Assembly: GCF_014205275.1 (NCBI RefSeq)
Contig: NZ_JACHND010000001.1
Coordinates: forward strand, 4,526,001-4,590,000
Direction: 5' to 3'
Source: Sphaerisporangium siamense
Lineage (GTDB): Bacteria; Actinomycetota; Actinomycetes; Streptosporangiales; Streptosporangiaceae
Length of the DNA stretch: 64,000 bases
Shown here: positions 61,820-64,000 of the stretch, piece after piece
How positions within the stretch are numbered: the first letter of the stretch is position 1
Layout of the letters: each line of letters begins with the position of its first letter
Translations under genes and position numbers: made by a program
The notes under the pieces: generated by a model
Database searches by the model: none
The model's input: only the letters and a program-made list of their open reading frames with translations
What the model was told of the DNA's origin: nothing

Positions 61820-63016
61820 ATGAGCGAACCGGTGACGTTGCCGCTCCACATGCGCAGGGACGGGTTCGACCCCGTTCCCGAGGTGGCGGCCCTGCGGGAG
61901 GGGGAAGGCGTGGCCAAGGTGCCCATGCTCTTCGGCATGGAGGCATGGCTGGTCACGCGGTACGCCGACGTCCGCGCGGTCCTCGGCGATCACGTGCGGT
62001 TCACCAACACCCGGCAGGCCAGGTTCCGCCCGCCGGGCATGCCCGAGATGACCGAGGAGGAGATCGCGCGCCTGCAGGCGGGCAACCTGCTCGTGCTGGA
62101 CCCGCCCGAGCACACCCGGCTGCGCCGCTTCCTGACGCCGGAGTTCACCATGCACCGGATGCGCGCGCTGGAGCCGCGCGTCCGCGCCATCGTGGCCGGC
62201 CGGCTGGACGCCCTGGAGCGCACCGGCCCGCCCGCCGACCTGGTCACCGGTTTCGCGCTGCCGGTGCCGTCCCTGGTGATCTGCGAGCTGCTGGGCGTGC
62301 CGGAGGGCGACAGGGACGAGTTCCAGCGGCGCACCGGCCGCATGCTCGACCTGGCGGTCCCCATCGAGGAGCGCGTCGCCCTGCAGCGGGAGGGTCACGC
62401 GTACATGACCGACCTCATCGCCCGCACCCGCGCCGAGCCCGGTGAGGACCTGCTGGGCATGCTGGTCCGCGAGCACGGCGACGAGCTGACCACCGACGAG
62501 CTGGTCGGCGTCGGGAATTTCCTGCTGATCGCGGGGCACGAGACCACCGCCAACATGCTCTCGCTCGGCACGCTGGCGCTGCTGCGCCACCCGGACCAGA
62601 TGGAGTCGCTCCGGCGCGAGCCCGGGCGCGCCGACGCCGCGGTGGAGGAGCTGCTGCGCTGGCTGTCGGTCGTCCACTTCGGCACGGCGAAGGTCACCAC
62701 CACCGACGTCGAGGTGGCCGGCCGGCGCATCCCGGAGGGCGAGCTGGTGATCGTCGCGCTGTCCGCGGCCAACCGCGACCCTGTGCTCGGCGAGGACGCC
62801 GACCGGCTGGACCTCGGCCGTGACGGCCCCGGGCACGTCGCGTTCGGGCACGGCGTCCACCACTGCCTGGGCGCCCCTCTGGCCCGCATGGAGCTGCGCA
62901 TCGCCTTCCCCGCCCTGCTGAGCCGCTTCCCCGCGCTGAAGGAGGCCGGCGCGGGCGCCGGGTTCCGCTCGTCCCACTTCGTGTACGGGCTGAACTCGCT
63001 GCCGGTGACCTGGTAG
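61820..63016 (+). CDS. Cytochrome P450
   Basis: The 398-residue haem enzyme has the I-helix oxygen-activation motif AGHETT (about residue 239), the K-helix ExxR as EELLR and the haem-binding loop FGHGVHHCLGAPLAR with Cys349. DPPEHTRLRRFL is the typical C-helix motif. Class I bacterial P450s of this kind (CYP105/107-like) hydroxylate secondary metabolites or xenobiotics. No ferredoxin gene is adjacent. The TGATAG palindrome and the downstream TetR gene suggest inducible expression. The substrate is unknown. Confidence 0.93.
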   Translation: MSEPVTLPLHMRRDGFDPVPEVAALREGEGVAKVPMLFGMEAWLVTRYADVRAVLGDHVRFTNTRQARFRPPGMPEMTEEEIARLQAGNLLVLDPPEHTRLRRFLTPEFTMHRMRALEPRVRAIVAGRLDALERTGPPADLVTGFALPVPSLVICELLGVPEGDRDEFQRRTGRMLDLAVPIEERVALQREGHAYMTDLIARTRAEPGEDLLGMLVREHGDELTTDELVGVGNFLLIAGHETTANMLSLGTLALLRHPDQMESLRREPGRADAAVEELLRWLSVVHFGTAKVTTTDVEVAGRRIPEGELVIVALSAANRDPVLGEDADRLDLGRDGPGHVAFGHGVHHCLGAPLARMELRIAFPALLSRFPALKEAGAGAGFRSSHFVYGLNSLPVTW

Positions 63017-63093
63017 GCGGCGGGCCCGGATGACGGGCGCTCCGCCCGCGCGGGCCCGGCGGCGGGAACGTGAATGCTGCTAGCGTCCGCCCT

Positions 63094-63735
63094 GTGCAAG
63101 GTCAGGGAAGCCGGGCGGACGCGCTGCGCAACACCGACAAGATCGTCCGCGCCGCCATCGCGGTCCTGCGCCGGATCGGCCCGGCGGCGCCGCTGGAGGA
63201 GATCGCCCGGTGCGCCGGGGTCGGCGTCGCGACCGTCTACCGCCGCTTCGGCGACCGCCACGGCGTGGTGCGCGCCGCCTTCCTCGCCTACCTCGCCGAG
63301 AAGGTCGAGCCGCTGGCCCGCGCGGCCGGCGAGGACGCCGACCCCCGGCACGGCCTGGACGCCGCGCTGGCCGCCGCCGTGGACGCGCTGGCCGCCCACC
63401 ACACCCTGCTGGCCGCCGCGCGGGAGTCGGGCGCGTTCACGGTCGACCTCGCGGAGCGGTGTCTCGGCCCGCTCGCCGAGGTGCTGGCGGGCGCGCAGCG
63501 GCGCGGCCAGATTCGCGCGGACCTCGTGGTCAGGGACCTGGCCGCGATCGTGGTCATGGCGCTGGCGGCCACGCGTCCCGGGGAGCCGGGCCGCGCCGAC
63601 GCGCGCCGCTACCTGGCGCTGCTGCTCGCCGGGACGCGTCCCTCCGCCGAGCCCTTGCCCGCCCTCGCCGCGCTCGTGAAGCCCGGCAGCGGGGTCAGCC
63701 CGCCATCTGGGGCGGCCCGGGATCCTCGCGGGTGA
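63094..63735 (+). CDS. TetR-family transcriptional regulator
   Basis: The 213-residue product starts at GTG 63094 (VQGQGSRADALRNTDKIV); TAGCGT lies 7 bases upstream, a leaderless pattern. GTG 63070 is an alternative. The helix-turn-helix is LEEIARCAGVGVATVYRRFG (about residues 34-53), followed by an Ala/Leu-rich effector domain. It may control the upstream P450 through the TGATAG palindrome, as the genes are co-directional and only 77 bp apart. Its 3' end overlaps the convergent ligase gene by 41 bp. Confidence 0.87.
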   Translation: MQGQGSRADALRNTDKIVRAAIAVLRRIGPAAPLEEIARCAGVGVATVYRRFGDRHGVVRAAFLAYLAEKVEPLARAAGEDADPRHGLDAALAAAVDALAAHHTLLAAARESGAFTVDLAERCLGPLAEVLAGAQRRGQIRADLVVRDLAAIVVMALAATRPGEPGRADARRYLALLLAGTRPSAEPLPALAALVKPGSGVSPPSGAARDPRG

Positions 63736-64000
63736 CCTGCGCGGGCGCGACGTCGTCGCGCAGCCCGCGCCAGGAGGGGTGGCGCAGCCGGCGGTCAGGG
63801 GTCCACTCGGCGTACTGCACCTCGCCGACCAGCGCCGGTTCCGCCCAGTGCGCCTCTCTGGCCTGCTCGCGCGGCACCTCGTCGTCGAAGGGCGAGGTGT
63901 CCCTCTCCAGCGGCCCGAGGACCTCCAGCAGCTCGCGCAGCGTCTCCTCGGTGAACCCGGTGCCGACGTTGCCCGCGTAGACCAGCCGCCCACTGTCGTG
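63695..64000 (-). CDS. ATP-dependent DNA ligase, C-terminal fragment (LigC/LigD type)
   Basis: Only the last 101 residues are in the window; the 5' part lies beyond the right edge. The visible part is the OB-fold end of an ATP-dependent ligase: LVYAGNVGTGFTEETLRELL, then VGEVQYAEWTPDRRLRHPSW and RGLRDD. These match the C terminus of the ligase domain of actinobacterial LigD-like non-homologous end-joining proteins or of stand-alone LigC. Neither Ku nor primase is visible. The 3' end overlaps the TetR gene by 41 bp on the opposite strand. Confidence 0.85.
   Translation of the reverse strand, partial: HDSGRLVYAGNVGTGFTEETLRELLEVLGPLERDTSPFDDEVPREQAREAHWAEPALVGEVQYAEWTPDRRLRHPSWRGLRDDVAPAQVTREDPGPPQMAG

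Overview
The window is a chromosomal segment from a high-G+C (well over 70%) actinomycete, most probably a member of the Streptosporangiales or a close relative. This rests on extreme third-position G/C in all genes, GTG starts and GTGA/ATGA stop-start overlaps, several apparently leaderless genes, rare TTA codons, and a block of genes conserved across actinobacteria: sepH, ferrochelatase, inositol monophosphatase, a CutRS-like two-component system, DUF4193, dut, DUF3710, an OB-fold protein, DUF3159, a TrkA pair, a KimA-like permease and a TRAM-domain RNA methyltransferase. No rRNA, tRNA, intact insertion sequence, prophage or CRISPR array is visible.

Layout. 1-11,000: end of a MacB-type ABC exporter, two secreted PEBP-fold proteins, a TetR/thioesterase pair, small and secreted proteins of unknown function, a short SepF-like protein, an SDR oxidoreductase, a SulP transporter fused to a carbonic anhydrase, and a long disordered membrane-anchored protein. 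11,000-19,000: a large AfsR/SARP-type regulator, a DrrAB-like drug or lipid exporter and a pair of bacterial PH-domain membrane proteins. 18,770-31,300: a 30-bp tandem repeat, a very long SepH, a sugar-lactone oxidase, an MFS carrier, a lytic transglycosylase, ferrochelatase, an S9 peptidase and an inositol monophosphatase. 31,600-48,400: the conserved core listed above, with trehalose-6-phosphate synthase, DUF4235, valS and an AI-2E protein between DUF4193 and dut. 48,400-64,000: an accessory region with a LysR/TDT transporter pair, a metallo-hydrolase, a PP2C phosphatase, superoxide dismutase, an ArsR-phosphatase fusion with a chromate transporter, a decaying ABC transporter, a 2OG-Fe(II) oxygenase, an orphan response regulator, a P450 with a TetR gene nearby, and the end of an ATP-dependent DNA ligase.

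Functional themes. Cell division and envelope: SepH, the SepF-like protein, the transglycosylase, the PH-domain proteins and CutRS. Ion and redox balance: two TrkA proteins divergent from a KimA-like K+ permease, the SulP-carbonic anhydrase fusion, superoxide dismutase with a Nur-like box, and the ArsR-LMWPTP/ChrA operon with an operator-like palindrome over its start codon. Housekeeping: dut, valS, hemH and otsA.

Convergent gene pairs are often separated by long perfect hairpins without a T-tract. The least conventional features are the repeat-expanded SepH (925 residues), the 30-bp tandem array next to it, the ArsR-phosphatase/ChrA operon, the DUF1232 gene whose frame runs deep into the antisense of chrA, and the three-step decay of the ABC transporter at 57.2-58.8 kb.
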